Shown here in pieces: positions 45,224 to 54,318 of a stretch of 64,000 bases of DNA (position 1 is the first letter of the stretch; each line of letters begins with the position of its first letter). This DNA is from Sporosarcina thermotolerans (GTDB lineage Bacteria; Bacillota; Bacilli; Bacillales_A; Planococcaceae), in assembly GCF_030067815.1 (NCBI RefSeq), contig NZ_CP125968.1, positions 3,154,001-3,218,000 on the forward strand, in the 5' to 3' direction. The notes beneath the pieces are model-generated. The model searched no databases. It had not been told where the DNA came from and worked only from the letters and a program-made list of their open reading frames with translations. Position numbers and translations under genes: made by a program.

Positions 45224-46702
45224 TCATGGTAGCCCCAATTGTAAATTTTTCATTAATAGTTCACTTACTCTTTCACCAATTCTTCCATCGGCTCCTGACA
45301 TTTCTTCTTGAATTATCTGTAGTCTCTTATTTTTTGTCGTATCCACTCCGCTTTTAACCCTATCAATAAAGTCCTGAATTTCTCTTAAAGACGTTGCTTG
45401 TTCAAGATGATTGATAGGGAATATATACTGAGTTTCGTCTGAAACAATTTCTTCTTTATTTTTCTTAACCCAAATAATTGGTTTTTCAGTTAATAAATAT
45501 TGTGCTAACAAAGAGCTATAGTCACTAATTAAAGCATCAGAGTAATTAAATGACATATAGGAAGAAGCATTATTATCAAGAACTATATTACTTGATTTAT
45601 TAATTATCTCTTTCATGTATTCCCACTTATTAAGATACTGGGGTTGATACAGTTTAAATATAGTATCGGTCATAGGATGTGGTCGCCATATTAAACTAAT
45701 GTCATCTCTGTCAAAAAAATGCTCTATTAAAGAGGTTCCGTATTCTAAAAGTGTTCCATTATTTGAAGTAATATTATAATGAGTGTTCCATAAAAAGACT
45801 TTTTTCCCCTTCAGTTTACTATCCCATTCTATATTTCTATGTGTGGTACTTAAAAATCCCTCATCCCATTTTGGCAAACCTGTTACTAAAACATTACTTC
45901 CCTTCTTAGGTGAAAACTCTTTATGCAACTCTTTTACTTTTTCTGATTGTGCAATTATCCTCCACGCATATTTAGTAACTGGAAACTGGCAATTAACCTG
46001 GATACTGGCATCGTCAGATATCAAAGTGGTATAGTATGGTAGATAAACAAGTTTTGTATATTTCGCAATGTTTTCAGGCCAAAACTGAGGGAGGGTTACA
46101 CTTTCATAAGGATTACTAATTAATACAAGGTCAGGTAAATGCTTGGTAATATCATATTTGTTATATGGTATAAAGTTTATTCCTAAACTTGTAAGATAAT
46201 CTTCATAAATAAAATCAGTTTCTATTTTTCCGTTGGTTTCTACTGTACGAAAAATTGGTGTTAATACCACACTGACTTCGCAGTCACTTCTTTGGCTAAA
46301 AGCTTCATATACACTTTGCATAGAATCCCATTTTTGACCAAGCTCTGCAAAAAACACAATATGGTAGATAGCACTAATTTCTTTTTCAAATATGACCGTT
46401 AAATCTTTTATATCCTCCCTTAAATCAGTTGTTAATTCAAGAATGCGATCTTCTTTATTTTGAATTAAAAGTTCAACAACTTTTTTTTCGCATAGTTTTA
46501 TTTGACCAAAAATTTTTTGGTTATTGGTATCTTTATGATTTTCACTAATTACTTTTTTTATTCCCTGGAGAAACTCTTTACTGTTTAATAATAACTGATT
46601 ATAAATTACCTCATCATTATTTTTTTCATTGTGAATATAATCTGCGGCTTCTAATAATGTAACTAACATTTCTTGAATATATTTATGTAATGCATAACGC
46701 AC
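45224..46702 (-). CDS. CDP-glycerol glycerophosphotransferase-like (TagB/TagF family) protein
   Basis: 492 residues. N-terminal 150 residues are helical and specific to this protein; the C-terminal half is a GT-B-like polyol-phosphate transferase with the family motifs WRPHPM and SDYSSLLAQYLLTEKPII. Family members move glycerol-phosphate, ribitol-phosphate or similar units from CDP donors onto an acceptor. Placed between the GT2-TPR glycosyltransferase and a cytidylyltransferase near hag, it probably adds a phospho-alcohol to a flagellin-linked sugar (inference; Clostridioides difficile type A flagellin glycan genes include a similar transferase). GTG start behind AAGGTGGGA. Confidence 0.8.
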   Translation of the reverse strand: MRYALHKYIQEMLVTLLEAADYIHNEKNNDEVIYNQLLLNSKEFLQGIKKVISENHKDTNNQKIFGQIKLCEKKVVELLIQNKEDRILELTTDLREDIKDLTVIFEKEISAIYHIVFFAELGQKWDSMQSVYEAFSQRSDCEVSVVLTPIFRTVETNGKIETDFIYEDYLTSLGINFIPYNKYDITKHLPDLVLISNPYESVTLPQFWPENIAKYTKLVYLPYYTTLISDDASIQVNCQFPVTKYAWRIIAQSEKVKELHKEFSPKKGSNVLVTGLPKWDEGFLSTTHRNIEWDSKLKGKKVFLWNTHYNITSNNGTLLEYGTSLIEHFFDRDDISLIWRPHPMTDTIFKLYQPQYLNKWEYMKEIINKSSNIVLDNNASSYMSFNYSDALISDYSSLLAQYLLTEKPIIWVKKNKEEIVSDETQYIFPINHLEQATSLREIQDFIDRVKSGVDTTKNKRLQIIQEEMSGADGRIGERVSELLMKNLQLGLP

Positions 46703-46863
46703 AAAATCCCACCTTTAGGCTGAAATTATTTTAATACTGAAACTTTGTAATTCGATAGACAGAATCATAGATACAAAAATCCCTGTCTTTAATACGAAAA
46801 CCTATTTCAAAGAGTTTTGTTGAAAATAACCTCTGTTTTTCAAATCAAAGATATTCAACTTAA

Positions 46864-48503
46864 TCAACCAATAAGTTTCAATTTATTTTTAAGTTTTTTA
46901 CTTAAAAATGCTCTTTTCCCCTTCAAAATGGTTAACACCTCTGTTGACTCCAAAACTTCAGTCTGTTTATATATTGCTTCAAAAAAACTCTCTTCAATTG
47001 CAGTTAGTTTCTTATTTTTCTTCTTAAATATCATGTTATATAAATTCACTAAAGGCTGATCATATTTTATATTATATAGAAAATCAATAAATTCTTCGGA
47101 TTCCAGCCTAACAGTCAATAGGATATAATCAACTAAACTAAATATGCCAGTTGCAAGTAGTGAAATAACTTCTTGATCACTTTTCTTTTTTAAAGACTCG
47201 CTTATTTCAGATTCAAATCCATCAAGTTGCAAATTCTTTATGAATAATGCCTCATTCTCGTTTGATGTTAGGTCTGGATTATCTAATAGAGAGCGGCTAA
47301 GTTTTTGTACATTAAGATTTGGAACAGAAAGTAGGATCTTCACAACCCTTAAAGGTGTCATTGTTTTTTTGTTTACCATATTATTATTCAAGAAGATTGA
47401 CAATTCTTCTAAAGATGAATGCTTTGCAAGAATAGAAATTAATTTCACCCATACTTTATCGTCCGAGTCATTTATGGACAATGCCCTTGAATAACTTTTT
47501 ACAGATTTATGCAAATCGTTCTCTATCTCATATATTTCACCAAGGTGTTTTAGTGGCAAGAACTCTAAAAAATCATCACTTGAATCACTTCTCAATATTT
47601 CTTTTTTAGATATTATTTCTTCAAATATTTTTTTTGCTTGTTTATACTGTTTTTTATTAAAAGATATAATTCCTTTATAATATTTGAAATCAACAACATT
47701 AGGAAAAGCTTCTATGCAAGTTTCTATGATATCTAACGACTCTTCGTTTCTATTACTTCGATGCAGTGCATCTGATAAATACAAAAGAAGTTTTTGAACC
47801 CATTCTAAGTTTAAATCGGGCTTAAAACTATATGCCTTCTGGTAGTATTGAATAGCCCTATTATTGTCATCGATATTTTTATATTCATTTCCAATAAAAA
47901 AGTAATCTATCGCTTCTTTATGTTCATTATCCAACAATAATTCCAAATTTCTATTTGACTTTTCTTTCTCCTGAACTGTACTTGTCAAATAGCCCGAATG
48001 GTAGAGCTGAAAGTCAATAATACCGTGTTTGGCCTTATCTGGATCATTATGTTCCAAAACTTCGTGAATACTTCTTCGATAAGCAATAGATCCATCATTT
48101 TTATATAAACGTTCATGGTGGTTAGTGAAGTATTCTGTCCGTTTTGTCCAATAAAACTAACAATCTGAACACCTATTATATTGAAGACTGGTGGTTTAGA
48201 TAGAAGATCATTTTTAAACTTTTCGAAGCTATCTCTATCTACATACTCATCAGCGTCAATAGCAAGAATCCATTCTCCTCTTGCTTTTGAGGCCGCAAAA
48301 TTTCTTGCTTTTGAGAAATCATTTACCCATTGAAAGTCAAACACTTTATCAGTGAATTGAAGCGCAATTTCTTTTGACTGATCCTTAGAGCCCGTGTCTA
48401 CAATTATAATTTCATCAGCGATTCCGCTAATTGATTCAAGACATCTTCCAATAACCTTTTCCTCATTTTTCATAATTATGCATACAGAAAGTATAGGTTG
48501 CAT
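46864..48503 (-). CDS. GT2 glycosyltransferase with C-terminal TPR region (frameshifted)
   Basis: About 546 residues. N-terminal GT-A family 2 domain: SVCIIMKNEEKVIGRCLESI, EIIIVDTGSKD, FSKARNFA, LAIDADEYV (DxD metal site). C-terminal half: TPR-like helices (KEAIDYFFIGNEYKNIDDNNRAIQYYQKAY, in part). The frame breaks at 48099-48103; one more A in the run gives YIKNDGSIAYRRSIHEVLEHNDPDKAKHG and joins them. SunS/YfnE-type GT2-TPR enzymes glycosylate peptides or surface proteins, and such genes often lie next to flagellin. It lies immediately downstream of hag, so flagellin is the likely target. Start ATG 48503 after AAGGGAAG. Confidence 0.83.
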
Positions 48504-48540
48504 GTATAGCACTTCCCTTAAAATTTGATAGATTATAGGT

Positions 48541-48612
48541 TCATAAAAAAAATCGTACAGTCTATGTACGACTTTTTTTATGAACCTGTCATCATGATTG
48601 AGACAGGTCCGT
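48541..48612 (-). terminator. tandem terminator of hag
   Basis: First hairpin GACCTGTC / GACAGGTTC (48582-48612), then GTCGTACA-TAGAC-TGTACGAT followed by eight T (48541-48580). Double terminators are usual behind highly expressed flagellin genes. Confidence 0.85.
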
Positions 48613-48616
48613 TTTA

Positions 48617-49461
48617 TTATTTATTATATCGAAGTAATTGAAGTACGCCTTGCGGTTGTTGATTTGCTTGAGCTAGCATAGCTTGAGCAGCTTGAGTTAA
48701 AATATTGTTCTTTGTAAAGTCCATCATCTCTTTGGCCATATCGACATCTCTAATGCGAGATTCAGCAGCTGTTAGATTTTCGGAAGAAGCTCCAAGGTTA
48801 TTGATTGTGTGTTCTAGTCTATTTTGGTATGCACCTAGTTTGGAACGCTCAGATGAAACTGCATCAATCGCCGACTGGATTGTCTTAATAGCATCATTTG
48901 CGGAAGCTTGAGTAGAAATTTTAATTCCTAAAGCTGCAGATGCGCCTTCAACTCCAGCGCGCTTGCCCCCATATTGCCAATTGTTAGTTTAATACTCTGT
49001 GAAGCGTTTGCACCTATGTGGAAGGTCACTCCGCTTGTAGCTAAGCTGCCATTAATCAATTTCTTATTGTTGAACTCAGTATCAGTTGAAATACGAGTAA
49101 TTTCTTGAGCTAATTGATCCACTTCGTTCTGAAGGTTTGCCCGCTCTGAATCAGTATTTGTATCATTCGCTGATTGTACTGCAAGCTCACGCATACGTTG
49201 AAGAATTGCATGGGTTTCGTTCATTGCACCTTCAGCTGTTTGGATCAAAGAAATACCGTCTTGAGCGTTTTTAGAAGCCATATCCAATCCACGGATTTGT
49301 GCACGCATTTTTTCGGAGATTGCAAGACCCGCTGCGTCGTCTCCTCCACGGTTGATTCTTTGACCAGAAGATAGCTTTTCCAAGTTTTTAGCTGCGTTTG
49401 TGTTGTTAGCACCTAGTTGGTTAAACGTATTAAGTGCAGCAATGTTGTGGTTAATTCTCAT
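48617..49461 (-). CDS. hag: flagellin Hag (frameshifted near 3' end)
   Basis: Major filament subunit, about 281 residues. N-terminal D0/D1: MRINHNIAALNTFNQLGA, LSSGQRINRGGDDAAGLAIS; C-terminal D1/D0: ASSENLTAAESRIRDVDMAK, NQQPQGVLQLLRYNK. Short variable centre. The frame breaks at 48955-48963 (GCGCGCTGG); one extra G gives ...GASAAGVEGASAALGIKIST. The break is probably a sequencing indel. Start ATG 49461 after AAGGAGGAAAAAATC. The intron insertion point seen in relics A and B (Asn before QQPQG) is uninterrupted here. Controlled by a SigD promoter and CsrA sites in the leader. Confidence 0.93.
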
Positions 49462-49471
49462 GATTTTTTCC

Positions 49472-49507
49472 TCCTTGAGTGTTTGTAGATTCACGTCCCT
49501 GTGAATC
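49472..49507 (-). promoter_or_regulatory. CsrA-binding sites in the hag leader
   Basis: Hairpin GATTCAC-AGGGAC-GTGAATC (49488-49507) presents GGA in its loop, and the hag Shine-Dalgarno AAGGAGG follows just downstream. This is the two-site arrangement by which CsrA blocks hag translation in B. subtilis. Confidence 0.75.
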
Positions 49508-49565
49508 AATTAATTTGTTTGCGAAGTAAGAGCCGGCCGAACTCGTTACTGTCGCTTACATTGTT

Positions 49566-49593
49566 AATATCGGTTTGGTTGCCAAGTAGTTTA
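49566..49593 (-). promoter_or_regulatory. SigD promoter of hag
   Basis: Minus strand TAAA - 15 nt - ACCGATATT, close to the sigma-D consensus TAAA-N15-GCCGATAA; about 105 nt of leader to the hag ATG. Confidence 0.82.
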
Positions 49594-49662
49594 GTGTTTA
49601 ATAAAAGATTTCGTGAGATTTTGGTTTATTTAGTGGAAAAATAGCGGATTTTACCTAAACGG

Positions 49663-49700
49663 ATGGCCTGGCGCTTTTTCGGAAGAGAGCCAGGCTTTTA
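49663..49700 (-). terminator. hairpin after csrA
   Basis: AAGCCTGGC / GCCAGGC arms, 16-nt loop, no T run. May stop or slow transcription from the flg-fliW-csrA operon into hag. Confidence 0.55.
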
Positions 49701-49710
49701 TTTCGGAGAT

Positions 49711-49932
49711 TTAATCTTTTTTTGTAAGCTGTGAAAATAATGCAGTATCCAGTGTAAGAGCTTCCGTGTTCGTTTCTGTTATTGATTGAACGAGTTCACC
49801 ACGGAGAATATCCACTGTTTTTGGTGCTTCAATGCCAATGCGAATGGTTTCTCCTTTGACTTCGAGAATGCGTATTTCAATATCGTCACCAATTTTAATT
49901 GTTTCATTCGGTTTGCGTGAGAGGACTAGCAT
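49711..49932 (-). CDS. csrA: carbon storage regulator CsrA
   Basis: RNA-binding dimer that represses hag translation. 73 residues: MLVLSRKPNETIKIGDDIEI, VKGETIRIGIEAPK, and a C-terminal helix. It abuts fliW (stop 49933 / start 49932), and its ribosome site AAGGAGG lies within the end of fliW. The GGA-loop hairpin in the hag leader is its expected target. Confidence 0.96.
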   Translation of the reverse strand: MLVLSRKPNETIKIGDDIEIRILEVKGETIRIGIEAPKTVDILRGELVQSITETNTEALTLDTALFSQLTKKD

Positions 49933-50370
49933 TTAGACTTCCTCCTTGACTTGGCCGATGATGTGGCGTGTTTTGAATCGGTTGTCGTTTATAATCATTT
50001 GTTTTGCTGTTTTGTTATTCATTTGAAAGATGAGTGGTGCTTGTAGGTTGATGGTTGATGTTTCGAATGGTTGTTTGAGTGTTAGGATGGCTAACACGAA
50101 TACGTCTTCTGGTTTTTCGATGTTAAGTAGTTCAATTGTTGGTTCGTCGATGTCGAATGAATAGTCTTCGATAAGTGAATATGGATTCGAGACAATAAAT
50201 GCTACTGCTTCGGTTGTTGTTGATTGTAATACTTGGAAATTAGGGTTTCCTTCGATTGGAAGCAGTGCGAATTGCTTTTCAGTTTCGAAGCCAGGGATGC
50301 CTTTTGGAAATTTCCATAGTTGGTCCGTTTGTATATCGATTTCGCCGTGGAATTTTGTTTGGATTTGCAT
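49933..50370 (-). CDS. fliW: flagellar assembly factor FliW
   Basis: Protein antagonist of CsrA that is itself titrated by flagellin. 145 residues: HGEIDIQTDQLWKFPKGIPGFE (family motif FPKGIPGFE), LLPIEGNPNFQVLQS, and IVLLNIEKPEDVFVLAILT-like core (here LLNIEKPEDVFVLAILTL). Immediately upstream of csrA as in B. subtilis, giving the FliW-CsrA-Hag feedback loop. Confidence 0.95.
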   Translation of the reverse strand: MQIQTKFHGEIDIQTDQLWKFPKGIPGFETEKQFALLPIEGNPNFQVLQSTTTEAVAFIVSNPYSLIEDYSFDIDEPTIELLNIEKPEDVFVLAILTLKQPFETSTINLQAPLIFQMNNKTAKQMIINDNRFKTRHIIGQVKEEV

Positions 50371-50405
50371 AATGGTGATCGCTCCTTTTCCTTTTGTTGA
50401 TTTGC

Positions 50406-50436
50406 ATAAAAAAAGAACGTATAAACGTCCTTTTTT
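50406..50436 (-). terminator. hairpin after flgL
   Basis: GGACGT-TTAT-ACGTTC with a seven-T tail overlapping the flgL stop; likely terminator between flgL and fliW. Confidence 0.7.
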
Positions 50437-51310
50437 ATCTTAGAAAGTCGACTAATGAAGGTTGGATAACTCTTGCGCCTACTGAGAGGGATGCACGATA
50501 GACGGCTTCTTGGGTAAGCATTTCGGTTATCACTTTTTCGAAGTCTATGTCTTCGTTTTCGGATTGTAGTTTTTTGGCTGATGCTTCTTGTACATCAAGT
50601 CGATTTTGCATGAGTTCTGCGCGGTTGGAGCGGCCGCCGATGTCCATTCGGAGTGCAAGGACATCATCCATCTGTTTATCAAGATCCGTCAGAGCTTTAT
50701 CGAATTTGACATCTTCTCCGGCTTCTGTAATTTCATTAAAGAAAGTATTTAACTCTTCGAAAAGGTCTCTTGCATTAGTATTGACTTTCAAATTCACGCC
50801 ATTGAATATTTCAATTTCAATGTCTTTGGAAAATCCATCTGTATCTGGCGTGAATTCTTTAGTTTGTTTATTGAATAGAGGCGTGTCCGTTTTGGTCCCG
50901 CTGAAAATATATTTATCCATTACTTGTGTGTTTGCAAAGTCTTGAATCGTTTCCTGAAGTTGCCTTAGTTCGATTTTAATAAACTCACGTTCTTCGGGAT
51001 TCATTGCTCCGGTATTTGCGGCATTTGTGACAAGATACTTGGCACGTTGCAAGACTTGCCCAACGCCATCAAGTGCATCTTCCGAGCTGTCGAGCCAGTT
51101 ATTCACTTCGATAAGGTTTTTCTTGTATTGGTCGATTTTGTCCACTTGATTGCGGAAGCCTATGCTTTTCATGGCGGCTCCAGGATCGTCTGATGGACGG
51201 TTAATTCTTTTTCCAGAGACTGCCTGTTCTTGCAGCTTACCCATTTTACTATAGCTTGTCATCAAGTTTCGAACTGTATTGTTAGAAAGCATGGATTGTG
51301 TTACGCGCAT
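50435..51310 (-). CDS. flgL: flagellar hook-filament junction protein FlgL
   Basis: HAP3. 291 residues: N-terminal MRVTQSMLSNNTVRNLM, SGKRINRPSDDP (family motif), C-terminal DIDFEKVITEMLTQEAVYRA...IQPSLVDFL. Flagellin-like ends with a unique middle. Ribosome site AAGGGGG; 18 nt after flgK. Confidence 0.95.
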   Translation of the reverse strand: MRVTQSMLSNNTVRNLMTSYSKMGKLQEQAVSGKRINRPSDDPGAAMKSIGFRNQVDKIDQYKKNLIEVNNWLDSSEDALDGVGQVLQRAKYLVTNAANTGAMNPEEREFIKIELRQLQETIQDFANTQVMDKYIFSGTKTDTPLFNKQTKEFTPDTDGFSKDIEIEIFNGVNLKVNTNARDLFEELNTFFNEITEAGEDVKFDKALTDLDKQMDDVLALRMDIGGRSNRAELMQNRLDVQEASAKKLQSENEDIDFEKVITEMLTQEAVYRASLSVGARVIQPSLVDFLR

Positions 51311-51328
51311 TGATTAGTACCCCCTTTA

Positions 51329-52798
51329 TTATCTGCCAGATAAGCCCATTCCGTTAATGATTTTGTCGAGTGTTTCATCAATGACCGTAATCATACGGGC
51401 GGAGGCATTGTAGGCTTGCTGGAATCGGATCATATCTGTCATTTCCTCGTCCAGTGAAACGGCGCTGATGGAGTCGCGGCGATTGGCAGCGGCACCTTGT
51501 AGTGATGCTGTGTTAAATGCCATGCGCTGTGCTTGTTGGCCGTTAACTCCAAGTTTTCCGATAATACCTGAAAAGAAATCTTGAATTGTGGATTTATTTA
51601 AATCGTCCAATGGACTTGTTTGAATGGCTAAAAGGGCTTTGGCGTTATCCGCGTTAGCTATTTCATCAGCTGAACCTGATGCTGCAAGTTTTCTTGGATC
51701 GTCGATCAGATCTTGATTCACTGATAGATTACCAGCTGTTGTAATAACAAAGAATGCTTCTCCATCATTACCATCAAGATCTATTCCTTCTCCATGAACT
51801 CTGTTAAATTCATTTGCTAAAGCCTCAGCCATCTTATTCAAATTATTAATCATATCTGGATAAAGGCCATTTCCATCACCCGTGCCATATCCATATGAAT
51901 TAATTAGTGACTTCAATTTTCCAGAATCTAAGAATTCGGAAAGTACGTGATTAGTGGAATCAGTATCGCCTACCGCCTTTATAGAAATGCCCTGAATTAA
52001 TTGATTTGTAGGGTTTACCTCTACCTCCCCAAATTCCTTGCCTTTCACAAGCTCGACCCTTACACCGTCGTTCATTTTCAAAGACACAGTTACTGTCCCT
52101 TGAGCAATCGCCGATGTACCTCCACCTGTTTTTTCAAACTTAGTTTCGATCGGTAAATAGGTCGACAACTCGTCTAACAACAAATCTCTTTGATCATACA
52201 ATTCATTCGGTAGATAACCGCCTGACTCCATTCCGGAGATTTGGCCATTCAATCTCGCAACTTCCTCCAATAGGAAGTTGACGTTATCTGTTGAAAAACT
52301 GATTTCTTTTCCTAAGTTTGTCTGGGCTTCGGTCAATGAACTGTGTAAATGATTGAATGACTCGGCTACATCCTGACCTCGCTGAATGACGATAGCTCTT
52401 GCGCCGCTGCTTGAAGGGCTTGTCGCAAGCGTTTGTAGTGAAGACCAAAATTCGCTTAGTGATTTTTGTAAACCGAATTCTGAAGGTTCACCTATAATGT
52501 CTTCAATTTGTGAAATTGCATTGGATCTTGATTCCCAATAGCCAAGTGTGTTGGATTCCTGTCTGAATTGGTTGTCGACGAAGGAATCGCGGATGCGTTG
52601 GATTGAGCTTGCTTCGACACCGGTCCCTAATAATCCAGGCGACGACGTGAGGCCCTGTGTTGCCTGCATATTGACGCGTGTTCTTGTGTAGCCGAGTGAG
52701 TTGGCGTTGCTTATGTTATTGCCGGTCGTGTAAAGGCCGGTTTGTTGTGCGTAGAGTCCGCGTTTATTTGTTTCAAGTCCCATGAATGTGGAGCGCAT
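51329..52798 (-). CDS. flgK: flagellar hook-associated protein FlgK
   Basis: HAP1, first junction layer between hook and filament. 489 residues: N-terminal FMGLETNKRGLYAQQTGLYT, NNISNANSLGYTRTRV (rod/hook motif ANxxTxGYxR), C-terminal LDEEMTDMIRFQQAYNASAR...DKIINGMGLSGR. Ribosome site ATAGGAGGAACAGT. Member of flgM-flgN-flgK-flgL. Confidence 0.96.
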   Translation of the reverse strand: MRSTFMGLETNKRGLYAQQTGLYTTGNNISNANSLGYTRTRVNMQATQGLTSSPGLLGTGVEASSIQRIRDSFVDNQFRQESNTLGYWESRSNAISQIEDIIGEPSEFGLQKSLSEFWSSLQTLATSPSSSGARAIVIQRGQDVAESFNHLHSSLTEAQTNLGKEISFSTDNVNFLLEEVARLNGQISGMESGGYLPNELYDQRDLLLDELSTYLPIETKFEKTGGGTSAIAQGTVTVSLKMNDGVRVELVKGKEFGEVEVNPTNQLIQGISIKAVGDTDSTNHVLSEFLDSGKLKSLINSYGYGTGDGNGLYPDMINNLNKMAEALANEFNRVHGEGIDLDGNDGEAFFVITTAGNLSVNQDLIDDPRKLAASGSADEIANADNAKALLAIQTSPLDDLNKSTIQDFFSGIIGKLGVNGQQAQRMAFNTASLQGAAANRRDSISAVSLDEEMTDMIRFQQAYNASARMITVIDETLDKIINGMGLSGR

Positions 52799-52808
52799 AC
52801 TGTTCCTC

Positions 52809-53309
52809 CTATGCTTGAGAGTCGAAGTTTGGTATATCCCTCGACGCTTTTTTGCCGTTAATGCCTGTTTTTGAGTAAGTGACCGATTCCGTACGTGGTC
52901 GAACCATGTCCAGCGACAGATTCACAAATTGAAGGGATTGGTAGGTCAGTTTTTGGTTGAGATCATTTTGCCATTTCAATTCATGAATCGCATGCAGGAG
53001 ACGGTCCCTCGCCTCCGTAAGTTGTTCAGTATCCGGAATGGGAGTTGCTTCAATCAGGTCGGTGATTGTTGGATTCATCGGCATAGAAATACCTTTTCCT
53101 TCAAGATAGTTGCTGACCGCATTCTGCCTGCTTTGGTCCATTTGGACGATTGCAGCGAGATGTGCCTGCTCATCTTTTAGGAGTTGGTCAATGCCTTGAA
53201 TATCGCCATTTTTAATGAGTTCCGATTTTTCTTTTGCGATGCGAAGCAGGCTCTTATGCAATTTTTCCAGATTGTCGAGTATGGAAAGTATTGTTTCGAT
53301 TGTCATCAT
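52809..53309 (-). CDS. flgN: FlgN-like export chaperone
   Basis: About 166 residues, helical throughout (LSILDNLEKLHKSLLRIAKEK; RDRLLHAIHELKWQNDLNQKL), matching FlgN/YvyG, the chaperone of FlgK and FlgL, which it directly precedes. ATG at 53309 or 53306 chosen; the ATG at 53324 has no ribosome site. Confidence 0.88.
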   Translation of the reverse strand: MMTIETILSILDNLEKLHKSLLRIAKEKSELIKNGDIQGIDQLLKDEQAHLAAIVQMDQSRQNAVSNYLEGKGISMPMNPTITDLIEATPIPDTEQLTEARDRLLHAIHELKWQNDLNQKLTYQSLQFVNLSLDMVRPRTESVTYSKTGINGKKASRDIPNFDSQA

Positions 53310-53329
53310 AGTCCCTGCTTTCATCTAAC

Positions 53330-53592
53330 TTATTTTTTGTAGTAGTTGAGTAGGCTTTGGGCCAATTTTTGGGGTCTACTTTGTAATTTCCCGATTCGAT
53401 TTGCGCCTTCAGTGATTGAACACGTTCGTTTCGTTCGATTGTGATTGGTGATGTTTCGGAAAGTTGTTTTGCTTCGGATGAGATTTCAATCTTGTCGGTT
53501 TTGATTTGGTGGTTTTCCTTTGCCTGTTCAACTTTCATTTGGTTGGCGCGGTATGGGTTGATGGGCGTGATGTTGACTCTATTTATTTTCAT
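53330..53592 (-). CDS. flgM: anti-sigma-D factor FlgM (frameshifted near 3' end)
   Basis: Holds SigD inactive until hook completion. MKINRVNITPINPY, SSEAKQL, and ERVQSLKAQIESGNYKVDP are FlgM hallmarks. At 53366-53370 (an A run) one base is missing; restored, the protein ends K-(K/N)-LAQSLLNYYKK at the TAA at 53330-53332, the normal FlgM tail; as read, it runs on to 53254 through flgN. About 87 residues. Ribosome site AAGGAGCC. Confidence 0.9.
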
Positions 53593-53633
53593 GATTTGGC
53601 TCCTTTCTTGGAGTATTTATATCCTTATGCTTT

Positions 53634-53660
53634 ATTTCGGCATTTTTGAGCTGAGGTTTA
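53634..53660 (-). promoter_or_regulatory. SigD promoter of the flgM-flgN-flgK-flgL operon
   Basis: Minus strand TAAA - exactly 15 nt - GCCGAAAT, close to the sigma-D consensus. Lets FlgM be made under SigD control as in other Bacilli. Confidence 0.82.
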
Positions 53661-53724
53661 GCTTAATGTGAAAGATTTGTGTATGAATACGTTCTTGGAG
53701 ATAGTGTTTCCTTAATTAGCATAG

Positions 53725-53756
53725 AAAAAACCGACTTTTTATGGAGTCGGTTTTTC
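53725..53756 (-). terminator. terminator of the com-yvyF operon
   Basis: Minus-strand AACCGACT-CCATAAA-AGTCGGTT plus T run, placed after the 20-bp array that follows yvyF. Confidence 0.85.
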
Positions 53757-53757
53757 G

Positions 53758-53884
53758 TTTATGCGCTTTTGGGGTGATTTATGCGTGTTTACGGCTGTTT
53801 ATGCTTTTTTGGAATGAAATATGCGTGTTTCCTACGAGTTATGGAATTTTGGAAGGATTTATGCGTTTTTGTAGAAATTTATGT
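53758..53884. repeat. 20-bp tandem array, family B, seven units
   Basis: ATGCG-type cores recur at exactly 53761, 53781, 53801, 53821, 53841, 53861 and 53881 (consensus unit TTTATGCGTTTTTGTAAGGA on the plus strand, degenerate). The last unit includes the yvyF stop codon. No unique spacers. Confidence 0.92.
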
Positions 53885-54304
53885 GTTGAATTTATCTTCT
53901 CTCGTCATCTTTCCATGTGCCAAATACGTTTCATTCATTTCAATAATGGTTTCTTGTGATGCTTCGTATGCGTCTAACTGGCTTTTAAGTTTGTTGGTGC
54001 AACTTTCGCATATTTTTCCTGTTGTGATTAATTCTCCACAGTTCTCACATGGGTAGCCAAGGCCGGGGAACCGTGAGGGGTGAAGATGGCCTTTGCGCAC
54101 CCATTTAAATAGCAATGTTGTAGTTACTCCCGTTTCTTGGACAATTCTTTGAACGGTTGAGGCGCGATTTTCTCGTCTTCTTAAAAACTGATGCACTATA
54201 TCGAACATTTTTTCCTCTTCTTTTGTACACAATGGACAGATATCACTTAGTCCGTTATATTCGAATATTCCTTTGCAGGTTGAACAATTTCGTATTTCCG
54301 TCAT
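53879..54304 (-). CDS. yvyF: flagellar operon protein YvyF (TIGR03826 family)
   Basis: 141 residues with zinc-ribbon motifs: N-terminal CSTCKG...CPLC and central CENCGELI...CESC, between them a helix-turn-helix-like segment (TVQRIVQETGVTTTLLFKWVRKGHL). Matches the conserved protein encoded between comF and flgM. Probably DNA- or protein-binding; exact role unknown. Ribosome site GATAGGAG. Confidence 0.9.
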   Translation of the reverse strand: MTEIRNCSTCKGIFEYNGLSDICPLCTKEEEKMFDIVHQFLRRRENRASTVQRIVQETGVTTTLLFKWVRKGHLHPSRFPGLGYPCENCGELITTGKICESCTNKLKSQLDAYEASQETIIEMNETYLAHGKMTREDKFNT

Positions 54305-54318
54305 AATGTTTTTTTCTC

